Source: Komarekiella delphini-convector SJRDD-AB1
Lineage (GTDB): Bacteria; Cyanobacteriota; Cyanobacteriia; Cyanobacteriales; Nostocaceae
DNA: 64,000 nt
Assembly (NCBI RefSeq): GCF_014831675.1
Contig: NZ_VJXY01000042.1
Span: forward strand, 1-64,000
Direction: 5' to 3'
Shown piece by piece: positions 54,775 through 64,000 of this stretch; the first letter of the stretch is position 1, and every line of letters starts with the position of its first letter. The notes under the pieces are model-generated. The model searched no databases and was not told the DNA's origin. It saw nothing but the letters and a program-made list of their open reading frames with translations. The position numbers and the translations under genes are program-made.

Positions 54775-55450
54775 GAATATCTGAATCTTTTCCTAATTTT
54801 GCGAAGTTTATCGGTAAAAATTCGGAACTATCTGGAATATTTACTGACTTGAGGTCACTAATTAAAATATTTGCTCTGTGAGTTTGCTGAATACTGTTTT
54901 CTTCAGGATTGCTGGTTTTTGGTCGTGTGGATAACCCCAGCTGTTTGAGCAGTCGTTTAAGGTGGCGATCGCTCACTTCAATCCCAAGTTCTTTCGCCAA
55001 ATGTTTCCCAAGCCAGTTGGCTGTCCAGCGGCGAAAAGAATAGCCATAATTGCGGGGACTACTGTTAACCAATTCTTTCAAACGCTCTAAATACTGATCA
55101 TTTACAGCTTTAGGACGACCAATGGGACAATCTTGCCATTGATGCGCCATCCCCGTCCGCGCTATGTGCATCCAATGTCGTGCTGTTGCTGCACAACACC
55201 CCAAGGTTTGGCAAATTTCCGTTTGCGTTTTTCCCTCATCTGCCAACAACATGATTTCAAGTCGTTGGCGATAGGATTCAGGTAAACTCTTATGCAAACT
55301 TTCTAGCAGTAGTTTCCGCTGAAATGGTGTTAAACATTTACCACCAGCTGCACTTGGATACATGACTTCGGGTTTCGCTTGGTAGTCAAACATATAAGTA
55401 GAATTTACTAGTTTTGCATACACACGAATGTTTTCTGCTTGAGACATCAT
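54677..55450 (-). CDS. IS630-like helix-turn-helix protein without a visible DDE domain
   Basis: 257 residues. The N-terminal half holds tandem HTH motifs (LEIMLLADEGKTQTEICQTL, GCCAATARHWMHIAR; YSFRRWTANWLGKHLAKELG) as at the front of IS630-type transposases. A Lys-rich end (RLLKQLGLSTRPKTSNP) follows. No DDE catalytic domain is present. The last about 33 codons overlap the exporter gene by 98 bases in another frame, so the natural C-terminus is uncertain. The position at the head of the export operon suggests a transcription regulator derived from a transposase. That role is inference. Confidence 0.7.
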   Translation of the reverse strand: MMSQAENIRVYAKLVNSTYMFDYQAKPEVMYPSAAGGKCLTPFQRKLLLESLHKSLPESYRQRLEIMLLADEGKTQTEICQTLGCCAATARHWMHIARTGMAHQWQDCPIGRPKAVNDQYLERLKELVNSSPRNYGYSFRRWTANWLGKHLAKELGIEVSDRHLKRLLKQLGLSTRPKTSNPEENSIQQTHRANILISDLKSVNIPDSSEFLPINFAKLGKDSDIHGARYIRSIAFSATVKQYSGTFSFDRGISTLS

Positions 55451-56036
55451 TGATCAAGCACCTCAAAATTAGTCTTTCAGGTGCTAGTTCTTACCCTAAC
55501 AGTAGATGTTGCTCTTTGCAGGCATATATCAAGCTACACATCGTATTTGTAAATTCCGAAGAAGAATCGCTAAATTTTCAATATTAAAATATTTGTTTAA
55601 AAGTTACATTCTCTGTATAACCACTGTATATTATAACTTATTAGTATAAAAAGTATTTTATAAATAATTATGAAGGAATAAATTGAGACGAGAGTGAGCC
55701 GTTTCAATATTCAATGAATTTCTGATTTACCTTGCCTACCTGATTAACTATGACTGGCGATCGCCTTGCTTCATCTTGACTAAATTTAAGAATTGCTACA
55801 AAAGATAGCCATATTTTACATAAAATAAATTATGTAAAAATTAACACATTGTAAATATTTGAATCTCAAGACTTAATCTAAGTGATATTGCTGTAACGTT
55901 AGCTGCTTTAGCTACAAATAGAGAAAAAATGACTCTGATTCCACCTCGTCGTTGACGATGACAAAGATTTGGTATTTACGTGGGAGGATTAGCAGGAATT
56001 ATGAATTGAATTTAGCTCGGATTGCTGCCTAACAAC
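55451..56036. other. AT-rich promoter region of the export operon
   Basis: 586 bases upstream of the HTH gene and downstream of the histidine kinase gene. It contains a HIP1 site and the perfect inverted repeat described at 55814-55839. No coding frame longer than about 15 codons is convincing. Confidence 0.45.
55814..55839. promoter_or_regulatory. Operator-like perfect inverted repeat
   Basis: TTTTACATAA and TTATGTAAAA are perfect 10-bp arms around AATAAA. It has no T-run and sits in promoter DNA about 365 bases upstream of the HTH/exporter operon, so a dimeric regulator site is more likely than a terminator. The binding protein is unknown. Confidence 0.35.
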
Positions 56037-57200
56037 TTAATCTTCAATTAAAGGGAGGGTGACTGTAAAAGTTGTGCCTATTCCAACTTGACTATTAACT
56101 ACAATCTCGCCTCCGTGTGCGTCAACACACTTTTTAACAATTGCTAGCCCCAAGCCAGTGCCGGGAATGGTTCCGACATTGTCAGCACGCTGGAAAGGGT
56201 GAAACAGTCGCCTTTGGTCTTCTTGAGGAATGCCAATTCCCCAATCTTGAATTCGGAAAATTACTGCTTTTTCCTGACCAATTAGTTCAAAACGTACTAT
56301 GCCGCCTGGTAGTGAATACTTAATAGCATTGCTTAGCAAATTGCCTAAAATATGCCGCAACAGGCTTTCATCCCATACAGACTCGCCCAATTCACCAAGA
56401 CTAGCAAACTCCAGAGTTAGATGCTTCTCTGCGGCTATCAATTGAGCTTCTTTGACCAGTTGACGGCAGAAAGCTTCCAAATCCATAGAGATGAGTTCAC
56501 ACCAGAGTTTACCGGAATCGGCTTTACCTATAAATGAAACCTCATCCAAAAGCTGCGCCATGTTTTTGATCGCTGCACGAATCATTTGCAAATGATCCAG
56601 CTTTTTCTCTTTGGTCAATTTTTCGTCGTGGTTTTGTAGCAATCCAGCAGCTAAAAGAATAGTATTTAGGGGATTACGGATGTCATGAGAGAGCATTGAG
56701 ACAAATTCAGATTTAAACTGGTTAAGTTCATTAGCTTTCACCAGTTCAGCAGTTCGTTCTTCAACCCGGACTTGTAAAGTCTCATTGACCGTGCGTAATG
56801 TTTCCAAAACCTGCTTGCGCTCAATTGCATAACGCAAGGAGCGAACCAAGGCATCTACACTTACCTGCCTTTTGACTAGATAATCCTGTGCCCCTTGCCG
56901 CACTGCTTCAATTGCCAGTTCCTCGTCGTTTGTATTTGTTAGTACAACAATCGGGATACCTGGAGCTTGGCTAATCAGAGGGGGCAGAGATGACAGTCCT
57001 TGGCTGTCAGGAAGGGTTAAATCTAATAAAATAACATCGTACGTACATTCACTTAGTTCCTTGAGTGCTTCCCCCAATCGCTTCACATGAAGCAAAGTAA
57101 ACTCTTGGGACTGGGCTTGCTTCAGAAACTCTTTTAACAATCTAGCTTCTGCTAAACTGTCCTCAATTAATAGGATTTTTACTGAGTAGCTCACAACCAT
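56037..57200 (-). CDS. Response regulator-histidine kinase hybrid (REC-HisKA-HATPase)
   Basis: 387 residues. The receiver domain (about 8-125) has LLIEDSLAEARLL, phospho-Asp in DVILLDLTLPDSQG and Lys in DYLVKRQ. A short coiled coil follows (LETLRTVNETLQVRVEERTA). HisKA has FVSMLSHDIRNPLNTIL (phospho-His), then HATPase_c with N-box LLSNAIKYSLPGG, IQDWGIGIPQEDQ and GTGLGLAIVKKC. There is no membrane segment, so it is a soluble relay protein. It lies in one orientation with the Rcp1-like regulator and the phytochrome, and may belong to the same light pathway. Confidence 0.93.
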   Translation of the reverse strand: MVVSYSVKILLIEDSLAEARLLKEFLKQAQSQEFTLLHVKRLGEALKELSECTYDVILLDLTLPDSQGLSSLPPLISQAPGIPIVVLTNTNDEELAIEAVRQGAQDYLVKRQVSVDALVRSLRYAIERKQVLETLRTVNETLQVRVEERTAELVKANELNQFKSEFVSMLSHDIRNPLNTILLAAGLLQNHDEKLTKEKKLDHLQMIRAAIKNMAQLLDEVSFIGKADSGKLWCELISMDLEAFCRQLVKEAQLIAAEKHLTLEFASLGELGESVWDESLLRHILGNLLSNAIKYSLPGGIVRFELIGQEKAVIFRIQDWGIGIPQEDQRRLFHPFQRADNVGTIPGTGLGLAIVKKCVDAHGGEIVVNSQVGIGTTFTVTLPLIED

Positions 57201-57369
57201 AATCTTCGGGTTTCACCCCCTATTGCCCCTCTATCTTGAAAGTGCTGAGTAGTGAGTGTTGAGTAGTGAGTGCTGAGTGAGGAGTACTGTTAGCGGATAG
57301 CTATGGTTTAGCCCGTGCTGAGTCAGTATATGTTTTCCCCCTGCTCCTGTGCTCCCCTGACCTCTGCTC
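57201..57369. repeat. GAGTAGTGAGTGTT-type short repeats
   Basis: The gap between the two signalling genes has several GTGCTGAGTAGTGAGTGTTG-like units (about 57240-57286) of the Nostoc heptad/octad class, and a CCCCTGCTCCTGTGCTCCCC block. Confidence 0.55.
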
Positions 57370-57816
57370 TCACTCCGATGGCAGCGTTACAGTACAGAGC
57401 CAAAAATCTTCAATACTCTTGACAATTTGGAATAGTTGGTTGAGGTTACGAGACTTAGTAATGTAGCAATTCACATGCAAATTATAGCTGTGAAAAATGT
57501 CATCCTCGTTTTTTGAGGTTGTTAGCACTACTACTGGAATGCGTTTTAGTACTGGGTCGGCTTTGATTTCCGCAAGTACCTCTCGCCCGTCCTTCTTGGG
57601 CAAGTTCAAATCCAGTAGGATGAGGTCAGGGCGTGGTGCATCGGCGTATTCACCTTCTTGGCGTAAATAAGCCATAGCGTCTATGCCATCCCTGACAGTC
57701 ACCACTTTGTAAGACACTGAGCTATTTTTCAGTGCTTCTTGGATTAAGCGGACATCGGCTTTATTGTCCTCGACCAAAAAGATGGTTTTGTGTTTTTCTT
57801 CCGTTTCTACGCTCAA
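57370..57816 (-). CDS. Rcp1-like CheY-family response regulator
   Basis: About 148 residues from TTG at 57816, with GGGGGA seven bases upstream, giving SVETEEKHKTIFLVEDNKAD, the usual start. An in-frame GTG at 57864 would add 16. The single receiver domain has VEDNKADVRLI, LILLDLNLPKKDGREVL (phospho-Asp), VVLTTSKNEDD and YITKSRNLNQLFQIV. It overlaps the 3' end of the phytochrome gene by over 50 bases, so the two are translationally coupled. In Synechocystis and Nostoc such regulators receive phosphate from Cph1-type phytochromes. Confidence 0.93.
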   Translation of the reverse strand: MSVETEEKHKTIFLVEDNKADVRLIQEALKNSSVSYKVVTVRDGIDAMAYLRQEGEYADAPRPDLILLDLNLPKKDGREVLAEIKADPVLKRIPVVVLTTSKNEDDIFHSYNLHVNCYITKSRNLNQLFQIVKSIEDFWLCTVTLPSE

Positions 57817-60067
57817 GCTCGCGTCCCCCAACTGGAATTGTAAAGTAGAAGGTTGCGCCTTCACCCAGTTGCGATTCTACCCAGATCCGCCCCCGGTGGC
57901 ATTCGATAATTTTCTTACAGATAGCTAGACCCATACCTGTACCGGAATATTCATCCCGTGTGTGCAGGCGTTGAAAGATGACGAAAATGCGATCGCTAAA
58001 CTGTGGGTCAATGCCAATACCATTATCCCGCACGGAGAATAACCATGCATCCTCTAGTCTCTCTGCTCCGATGTGGATTTGCGGCGACTCGTCACTGTGG
58101 AATTTAATGGCGTTACCGATGAGGTTCTGAAATAGCTGCATCAGTTGCGTACTGTCAGCCATCACTGTTGGTAAGGGGTCGTGGGTGATAGTAGCGCCAG
58201 TTTCATGAATGCGTTGACGCAAATTGCCCAAGGCTCGATCTAAAGCTGTCTCGACCTCAGTCATTTGAAATGCGATCGCCTGCATATCTACTTTAGAGTA
58301 TGCCAGCACATCATCAATCAACGTTTGCATCAAGCTAACTCCTTCGACGGCGTAGCTGATAAACTCTTGAGCATCTTCATCGAGTTCTTCGCGATAGCGC
58401 ATCTCCAACAGTTGCACGTAATTTACAACTTGATTGAGTGGTTCTTGCAAGTCATGGGAGGCGACGTAGGCAAACTTTTTCAGATCTGCGTTGGAACGTT
58501 CTAAATCCTGAGCTAACTGAGCAAGTTCATCGGCTTGACGCAGGACAATATTGACGATTGCTTTGCGTAATTCCAATGCTGCTTTGACTTCTACATATTT
58601 CCAAGGTAAAGACGTTAAACGAACGGTTTCTTTCCACAATTCAAATGATTTCCGTGGACATAGCCGGACATTTCCGTCTGACTGGTTAACTTCAAATGCT
58701 TTATTAGGATCGCCACCCCAATTTACAGTTTGAATTACTTCCGGTCGAAACCACAAAACATAATTTCGCTTAGAAATGGGAATAGCTAACAAACCGCTGG
58801 CGACGTTTTTAAAACTTTCGGCGTCTGGATAAATGTGTGGCAGCGAATCTGTATAAAATACTTCTTCCTCAACATTCTTCTTTAGCCATTGGACTAAAAA
58901 ATTCAGTTCTTCTTCTTTAGGAGTTTCACCAACTACTGTACAATTTCCTCCAAAACATACTGCTGCTCCTTGAGCGCTAGTTAAATCTAGGAGATGCTGC
59001 GGGTTTTTAACTAAACCATCAATAAAGTTTTCTTCTTGGGACATATATTCAATCAAGATTGACTGAATATGTGTCAGATTGATGCGATGGTAGTAGTCTT
59101 CTGTTTCTTCTCTGGCTGAGATTTCTGCAAATATTACTCGCCCTAAAAATTCGCAGGCTTTACGCAATTCGTAGGACACATACTTGGGTGACTGATGATG
59201 ACAAGCAATAAGCCCCCAGAGTTTTTCGTCTTTAATCAAAGAGATAGTTAACGAAGCACCAACACCCATATTATGTAAGTACTCCATATGACAAGGAGCA
59301 GCACTTCTGAGAATAGAGTTGGTTAAATCAATGGGGCGATCGCTAACTGGATGATTACTAGGAAAAACTTTTACTGGCTGAGAATAAGAATCCGGTATGA
59401 TTCTAATCGAATTAGAAGCGAATAATTTTCTCGCTGGTTTGGGAATATCTGACTCTGGGTAATGTAATCCTAAGTAAGGTTCAAGACTTTCTAGTTTTTC
59501 TTCGGCGACAACAGAGCCATGTCCATCATCATCGAATTTATATAGCATCACCCTGTCGAATTCCGTGATTTTTCGGACTTCTTGCACGATTACTTGACAA
59601 AAGTCACGGAGATTCGCTGTTTTTTCCAGTTGGTTAATAGAAGCTCTAGCCAGATGATAAAAGCTTAAAAATGGAATATTTTCTTGGGTAATTGCAGGTT
59701 CTAATTCCAGAATTAAAAACCCTTGTGGATTCCGGTGAAATACTGCATCAAATACTGTGTATTCATCACCTTTTTTTCTCACCCAAATTTTAGTCGGATT
59801 GATAAAGTCAAGATTTGCCTGTGATAACCCTGTTTGGATTCTCTCTATTTGGAATGGATCAAGTAAATCTTCTAATTTTTTTTGCAATAAATTTTCGGGA
59901 GCAATTCCGAAAATTTTTAATGTATTACTGCTAACTTGTAATATTTTTAGCTCAGGTTCTTCTAATACTAATAGGACACCATGAGGCTGAATTTGACTAG
60001 AAAGATGAATTGATGCCTCTTTTAAGCTAATTAAATTAATACCTGGTAATTGTAAGCCTGTTTCCAT
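57761..60067 (-). CDS. Cph1-type phytochrome histidine kinase
   Basis: 768 residues from ATG 60067, chosen for AAGGAGG at ideal spacing; 32 upstream codons are excluded. PAS (about 10-125), GAF (about 140-310), PHY (about 330-500), HisKA and HATPase_c. The bilin Cys-His is C259-H260 (SAAPCHMEYL), PESDIP has D207, the PHY tongue is PRKSF, and the phospho-His is H538 in VASHDLQEP. The N-terminus has no bacteriophytochrome-type Cys, so a phycocyanobilin thioether at C259 is expected. It senses red/far-red light and signals to the overlapping response regulator. Confidence 0.96.
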   Translation of the reverse strand: METGLQLPGINLISLKEASIHLSSQIQPHGVLLVLEEPELKILQVSSNTLKIFGIAPENLLQKKLEDLLDPFQIERIQTGLSQANLDFINPTKIWVRKKGDEYTVFDAVFHRNPQGFLILELEPAITQENIPFLSFYHLARASINQLEKTANLRDFCQVIVQEVRKITEFDRVMLYKFDDDGHGSVVAEEKLESLEPYLGLHYPESDIPKPARKLFASNSIRIIPDSYSQPVKVFPSNHPVSDRPIDLTNSILRSAAPCHMEYLHNMGVGASLTISLIKDEKLWGLIACHHQSPKYVSYELRKACEFLGRVIFAEISAREETEDYYHRINLTHIQSILIEYMSQEENFIDGLVKNPQHLLDLTSAQGAAVCFGGNCTVVGETPKEEELNFLVQWLKKNVEEEVFYTDSLPHIYPDAESFKNVASGLLAIPISKRNYVLWFRPEVIQTVNWGGDPNKAFEVNQSDGNVRLCPRKSFELWKETVRLTSLPWKYVEVKAALELRKAIVNIVLRQADELAQLAQDLERSNADLKKFAYVASHDLQEPLNQVVNYVQLLEMRYREELDEDAQEFISYAVEGVSLMQTLIDDVLAYSKVDMQAIAFQMTEVETALDRALGNLRQRIHETGATITHDPLPTVMADSTQLMQLFQNLIGNAIKFHSDESPQIHIGAERLEDAWLFSVRDNGIGIDPQFSDRIFVIFQRLHTRDEYSGTGMGLAICKKIIECHRGRIWVESQLGEGATFYFTIPVGGRELERRNGRKTQNHLFGRGQ

Positions 60068-60381
60068 GACGATCCTCCTTTGTTGTCTGGGAGCATCAAA
60101 ATTAGAGTATCTATAATAACTAAAAATGATGAGTGCTGGAAACCATAATTCCTCATTCATCATTTTTACTTAGTATCTAATTTTCTATCCCTTAAGTCAT
60201 GCTTTGCAGTATTTGCTTGTGCTTTAACAGCTTAACAGCCACTTAAGGTTACATAGCGATAAGATATGTAAAAAGTATGTGATTAACAAGCTCATAATAT
60301 GTGTAGCTATATTAACTAAAGGTAAAAGACGAATAGATGTAAAATTTTTATCATTATCCTTGATACTTTATCATTTTCTAG

Positions 60382-61917
60382 TTAAATCCAAGAGTTAAAC
60401 AACATCCGTAGTTTATAACCTTCAGGGGAGAGGGGTAAACCTAAGTAAATAGGCATCCAGAAAATAAACGCAGCCAGAATAATAAAGGTAACAGTGACAC
60501 CGAACACCCGGAGTGTTCGATAATAACTGCGAAGACACTGATCTACAAACCAGGCGATCGCTAAAAATATAAACACCACAGCACACATATAATGGTAAAT
60601 AAAAACGCACCTCGTTACCTTCACCCAAGGTAATAAGTTCGCGGCATAATTTATGACTAAATATAGGGCAATCCAAGTATCAGCGCTAAGAGTTGCAGGC
60701 ACAGAAAAACGCTTTTGCTTCACCCAGTAACTCACAATTTGCGACACCAGCATCCCTACTAAAAACAAAATGGCAGCAACACCAAACCACCACAAAAAAG
60801 GATTGCCCATTGCATGGACATCATAAATTATTTTCCCAGTGCCAGAAGGTAACGGAGGCCCCATTACAGGTAATGGCTCTTTGATACTCTCAGCTGTTTG
60901 ATAATAATATGCCATTGGTCGAGTCATCAAAGGCCACTGATACCACGCAGCACAATAAGGATGAACTTTAGGACTATTGCCACCCATTTGAAGATGAAAC
61001 TTCAAAATTTGCTGATGTACTGCGATAAATCCGTAATTTTTATCTAGCTGAAGATGGGGAATCCAGATGATACTGTAGATTAAAGCTGGAATAATCCCCA
61101 GATAAAACGACATTTGAAAAACATTTAGTTGAGTTAGATTTTGCAGTGGCGTCTGAACTACAACTTGTTGAGGTTCTTCATTCAATTTCCGAAACCACTC
61201 GCTGCAAAAGAATCTTCCTTGTCCGATTAGCATTAGTGGTGATGAAGAAGATGAAAAAAGGATTTTAGGAGAGGGAAAAGAATACATTCCCCGAATGAAC
61301 CAAGCTACTAACCAAATGAGATAAGCACCAAATAAAAACCATAAACCATTCCATTTAGTGGCGATTGATGCACCGAAACTAATGCCAGAAAGAACTAACC
61401 AAAAAGAACGGCGCTGATTTTGATTATCTAATGCCAATAATAAAAACCACTGCCCTAGCAAACCAAAGATAACAATATAAATATTACTTAGGGCATAGCG
61501 AGACTCAACCAGAAATAAACCATCACAAGCCGTGAATAAACCCGCCAATAAAGCAAAGCTACGGCGATGACTTAACTGATAGGCAATAAAGGCAATAACT
61601 AAAGGAATAAATGAGCCAGTGATGGCATTGAACCAACGATAACTCCAAGGCGATCGCAATGAACCTGTTAGTCCATTGACTGTATCGTGCCAAAAAGGAA
61701 TATGACTACCAATCCAAATCCCGATACCAATGAGATATTGACTCAGCGGCGGATGAGCATTAAAAAATGGTGTGTGGGTGAGATAATTATTGCCAAATTT
61801 GGCAAAGTAAACTTCATCAAATACCAGGGTGTTAAATCGCTCCAATCCCCAAAACCGTAAGGCAAGTGAGAGGAGAAATATACCTACTATCCCAATTTGG
61901 AACCACTTTTTTGTCAT
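60382..61917 (-). CDS. PMT-family (GT39) glycosyltransferase
   Basis: 511 residues with about 10 membrane helices, resembling dolichyl-phosphate-mannose-protein mannosyltransferases. The catalytic-loop acidic pair is FDEVYFAKFG at residues about 33-42, and HPPLSQYLIGIGIWIG and ESRYALSNIYIVIFGLL follow as in the family. YHYMCAVVFIFLAIAW and PLSPEGYKLRML lie near the end. It would use a polyprenyl-phosphate sugar to modify proteins or glycans outside the membrane. The polar segment about 212-265 (SSSSSPLM) is irregular. Confidence 0.85.
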   Translation of the reverse strand: MTKKWFQIGIVGIFLLSLALRFWGLERFNTLVFDEVYFAKFGNNYLTHTPFFNAHPPLSQYLIGIGIWIGSHIPFWHDTVNGLTGSLRSPWSYRWFNAITGSFIPLVIAFIAYQLSHRRSFALLAGLFTACDGLFLVESRYALSNIYIVIFGLLGQWFLLLALDNQNQRRSFWLVLSGISFGASIATKWNGLWFLFGAYLIWLVAWFIRGMYSFPSPKILFSSSSSPLMLIGQGRFFCSEWFRKLNEEPQQVVVQTPLQNLTQLNVFQMSFYLGIIPALIYSIIWIPHLQLDKNYGFIAVHQQILKFHLQMGGNSPKVHPYCAAWYQWPLMTRPMAYYYQTAESIKEPLPVMGPPLPSGTGKIIYDVHAMGNPFLWWFGVAAILFLVGMLVSQIVSYWVKQKRFSVPATLSADTWIALYLVINYAANLLPWVKVTRCVFIYHYMCAVVFIFLAIAWFVDQCLRSYYRTLRVFGVTVTFIILAAFIFWMPIYLGLPLSPEGYKLRMLFNSWI

Positions 61918-61996
61918 TTGTCATCTGTCCTCTCTTACAAAGTTCTGATCTAAGGAAGCCTTAGCTCAGACTTTGCGCTTTGTCATTTGTCATTAA

Positions 61997-62596
61997 TTAT
62001 TCTCTCCCTCTGCCCCCCTGCTCCCCTGCCCCCCTGCCCCCCTGCTCTGCACTCTTTTTTTCAGGTGCATGTAGTTGAAATAGAAGCAGTTCAATACCGT
62101 AATAATTCTTGGTTCGTCCCATTGGTTTCATGTTCAGTCTTTGGGTTACACGGATTGAGGCATGATTTTCTGGCTTTACAACTGCATAAATTACTGGCAA
62201 GTTCAGGATACTAAATCCGTATTTGAGCATACCTTGCCCTGCTTCTGTTGCATATCCTTTACCCCAAGAAGCTCGCCGTAAGTGCCAGCCTACCTCATAA
62301 TTATGAGTGGGTAAGCAATCTTTGTCTGGTAATTCTTTGAGCAGAATAGTTCCAACAATTGTTGTAGTTTGTTTATCTACAATTGCCCAAGATCCAGTAC
62401 CATTGTTGCGTCGGCGCGATCGCTCAATGTTTTCAAGTAAGCGCTGATGCTGCAACTCAATAGTGGGAACGCGAGCACCATTACCAAGAAAGTATGTCAC
62501 TTCCGGATCATTATAAATTTCAAACGCTTGCTCAGCATCGCTTTCGGGTATCCAAGTGCGAATAATCAAGCGTTCGGTTTCAAAAAGCGGTGTCAT
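61997..62596 (-). CDS. GNAT-family N-acetyltransferase (RimJ/RimL type)
   Basis: About 199 residues from ATG 62596. The GNAT fold reads FETERLIIRTWIPESDAEQA, WAIVDKQTTTIVGTILLKEL, EVGWHLRRASWGKGYATEAG (acetyl-CoA loop) and YAVVKPENHASIRVTQRLNM. It acetylates a protein N-terminus or small amine; the substrate is unknown. The last about 20 residues (EQGGRGAGEQGGRG) are encoded by the CCCCCTGCTCCCCTGCC intergenic repeat, so the reading frame now runs into repeat DNA past its natural end. Confidence 0.85.
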   Translation of the reverse strand: MTPLFETERLIIRTWIPESDAEQAFEIYNDPEVTYFLGNGARVPTIELQHQRLLENIERSRRRNNGTGSWAIVDKQTTTIVGTILLKELPDKDCLPTHNYEVGWHLRRASWGKGYATEAGQGMLKYGFSILNLPVIYAVVKPENHASIRVTQRLNMKPMGRTKNYYGIELLLFQLHAPEKKSAEQGGRGAGEQGGRGRE

Positions 62597-62736
62597 CTTC
62601 ACCTTTAACTAAATTAAGAGCGATCGCTACCACAAAGTTGCAACCTCTCACTCCTGCTGATTTTACAATTTTTTACTCAACACAGGCTACGCCCCGCTAC
62701 GATAACTGCACAGGCTAAACCATAGCTATCCGCGCT

Positions 62737-64000
62737 TCAGCGAGAATTTGAAGCGTCGGCTTCCGGCGATTTAAATGGTAATCTCTCAACTTTTGCCACT
62801 TCCAGCATCGTCTTTAAAACCGAATCTGGATTGAGACTAATCGAGTCAATTCCTTGTTCAACCAAAAACTGGGCAAATTCTGGGTAATCGCTGGGTGCTT
62901 GTCCACAAATGCCAATTTTACGGTTACGTTTTTTGGCAGTTTCTATAGCCATTTTTACCATTCGCTTCACACCTGGACTGCGCTCATCAAACAATCGCGC
63001 CACTAATGCCGAATCTCTGTCTATACCCAGTGTTAACTGAGTTAAGTCATTGGAACCAATGGAGAAGCCATCAAATACATCAGCAAACTCTTCAGCCATA
63101 ATTACATTATTAGGCAATTCGCACATTACATAAACTTGCAAGTCGTTAACGCCTTGCTTGAGATCATTTTTTGCCATTTCTGCTAACACCAAACGTCCCT
63201 CATCAGGAGTACGACAGAAGGGAATCATTGGGATGACATTTGTCAAACCCATATCTTCTCGCACCCGCTTGATGGCATGACACTCCAAAGCAAAAGCTTC
63301 TCTGTAACCTTGATCATAGTAACGTGCTGCGCCTCGCCAGCCTAGCATGGGGTTTTCTTCATGGGGTTCAAACTGTTGACCACCTAACAGATTGGCATAT
63401 TCATTACTTTTGAAATCTGACATTCTCACAATTACTGGTTTGGGATAAAATGCCGCTGCAATTCTACCTATGCCTTGGGCTAATTTATCTACAAAATACT
63501 GCGGTTTTTCGTCGTAAAGTGCGGTGATGTCAGCAATTTTGGCTTTGACAAATTCATCTTTTAATAAGTCATAGTGAATCAACGCCATTGGATGAATTTG
63601 AATTTGGTTGGCGATGATAAATTCTGTTCGTGCTAATCCCACGCCATCGTTGGGAATCGCAGATAAACTTAATGCTTCTTGAGGATTACCTACATTCATT
63701 AAAATTTGGGTGCGGGTGCGAGGTAAATCTTCTAAAGGAACTTCTTGAACTTCAAAAGGCAATAAGCCTGGATAAACTTGACCTTCTTCCCCTTCAGCAC
63801 AAGAAATTGTTACCTCTTGACCAGTTTTCAAAATATCTGTAGCATTGCCGCATCCCACGATCGCAGGTACACCTAATTCTCGCGCAATAATCGCCGCGTG
63901 ACAGGTGCGTCCGCCAGAGTTCGTAATAATTGCACTAGCGCGTTTCATAATCGGTTCCCAGTCGGGGTCGGTTCTTTCTGTCACCAACACTTCCCCAGCT
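62737..64000 (-). CDS. ppsA: Phosphoenolpyruvate synthase, C-terminal part (gene runs off the window)
   Basis: The frame is open to base 64000 and its 5' end lies outside. Present are the swivelling phosphohistidine domain ([20 protein letters not shown], catalytic His) and the PEP-binding barrel ([97 protein letters not shown] with the active-site Cys). The enzyme makes PEP from pyruvate and ATP. Only about 420 of some 800 residues are visible, so the nucleotide-binding domain was not checked. Confidence 0.93.
   Translation of the reverse strand, partial: AGEVLVTERTDPDWEPIMKRASAIITNSGGRTCHAAIIARELGVPAIVGCGNATDILKTGQEVTISCAEGEEGQVYPGLLPFEVQEVPLEDLPRTRTQILMNVGNPQEALSLSAIPNDGVGLARTEFIIANQIQIHPMALIHYDLLKDEFVKAKIADITALYDEKPQYFVDKLAQGIGRIAAAFYPKPVIVRMSDFKSNEYANLLGGQQFEPHEENPMLGWRGAARYYDQGYREAFALECHAIKRVREDMGLTNVIPMIPFCRTPDEGRLVLAEMAKNDLKQGVNDLQVYVMCELPNNVIMAEEFADVFDGFSIGSNDLTQLTLGIDRDSALVARLFDERSPGVKRMVKMAIETAKKRNRKIGICGQAPSDYPEFAQFLVEQGIDSISLNPDSVLKTMLEVAKVERLPFKSPEADASNSR

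Overview
The window looks like chromosome of a filamentous, heterocyst-type cyanobacterium close to Nostoc/Anabaena. Evidence: frequent HIP1 octamers (GCGATCGC), Nostoc-style heptanucleotide tandem repeats, a Cph1-type phytochrome, Tic20, two PEP-CTERM proteins, and the housekeeping neighbourhoods glyA/GT4/cinA, rpsB-tsf and recG. This assignment is inference from gene content.

Layout. 1-1521: an unrecognised ORF and a hicAB toxin-antitoxin pair whose hicA is broken. 1596-12480: housekeeping genes (cinA, a lipid-linked sugar-1-P transferase, glyA, two small proteins, tic20, an FAH-family hydrolase, rpsF, a coiled-coil protein, a STAS protein, DedA, argG). 12867-20762: an extracytoplasmic phosphate-scavenging neighbourhood with a PhoA-type phosphatase, a Tat-exported PhoX-type phosphatase, a CDF cation exporter, two PEP-CTERM proteins and a candidate Pho box. 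21231-28882: a GT2 glycosyltransferase, rpsB, tsf and recG, interleaved with heavy repeat DNA (a 21-copy heptamer and two abutting MITE-like elements). 29123-43237: a TerB-like protein, an alpha/beta hydrolase, a GH13-CBM20 amylase, murJ, a pentapeptide protein, an LCP ligase, a mannose-1-P guanylyltransferase, a UbiB/ABC1 kinase and an ABC ATPase, plus two gene relics.

43519-55450 is the most interesting part: a ribosomal-peptide (RiPP) locus resembling class V lanthipeptide systems. Two tandem pairs of an APH-fold phosphotransferase (LanK-V-like) and a HopA1-family lyase (LanY-V-like) flank one 67-residue precursor with a double-glycine leader and a Ser/Cys core. On the facing strand lie a parvulin/SurA-like foldase, an HlyD adaptor, a cNMP-binding/C39-peptidase/ABC exporter and an IS630-like helix-turn-helix protein without a visible DDE domain. 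The first phosphotransferase keeps the catalytic HxD and metal Asn (D220, N225). The second has N220 and K225 at the same positions and so looks like a pseudokinase. Proposed flow (inference): kinase and lyase dehydrate core serines, the cysteines close thioether rings, the C39 domain cuts after Gly38, and HlyD with the exporter secretes the product with help from the foldase.

56037-64000: a REC-histidine kinase, an Rcp1-like response regulator, a phytochrome with Cph1-numbered key residues, a PMT-family glycosyltransferase, a GNAT acetyltransferase and the 3' part of a phosphoenolpyruvate synthase that runs off the window. I saw no rRNA, no convincing tRNA and no CRISPR array.
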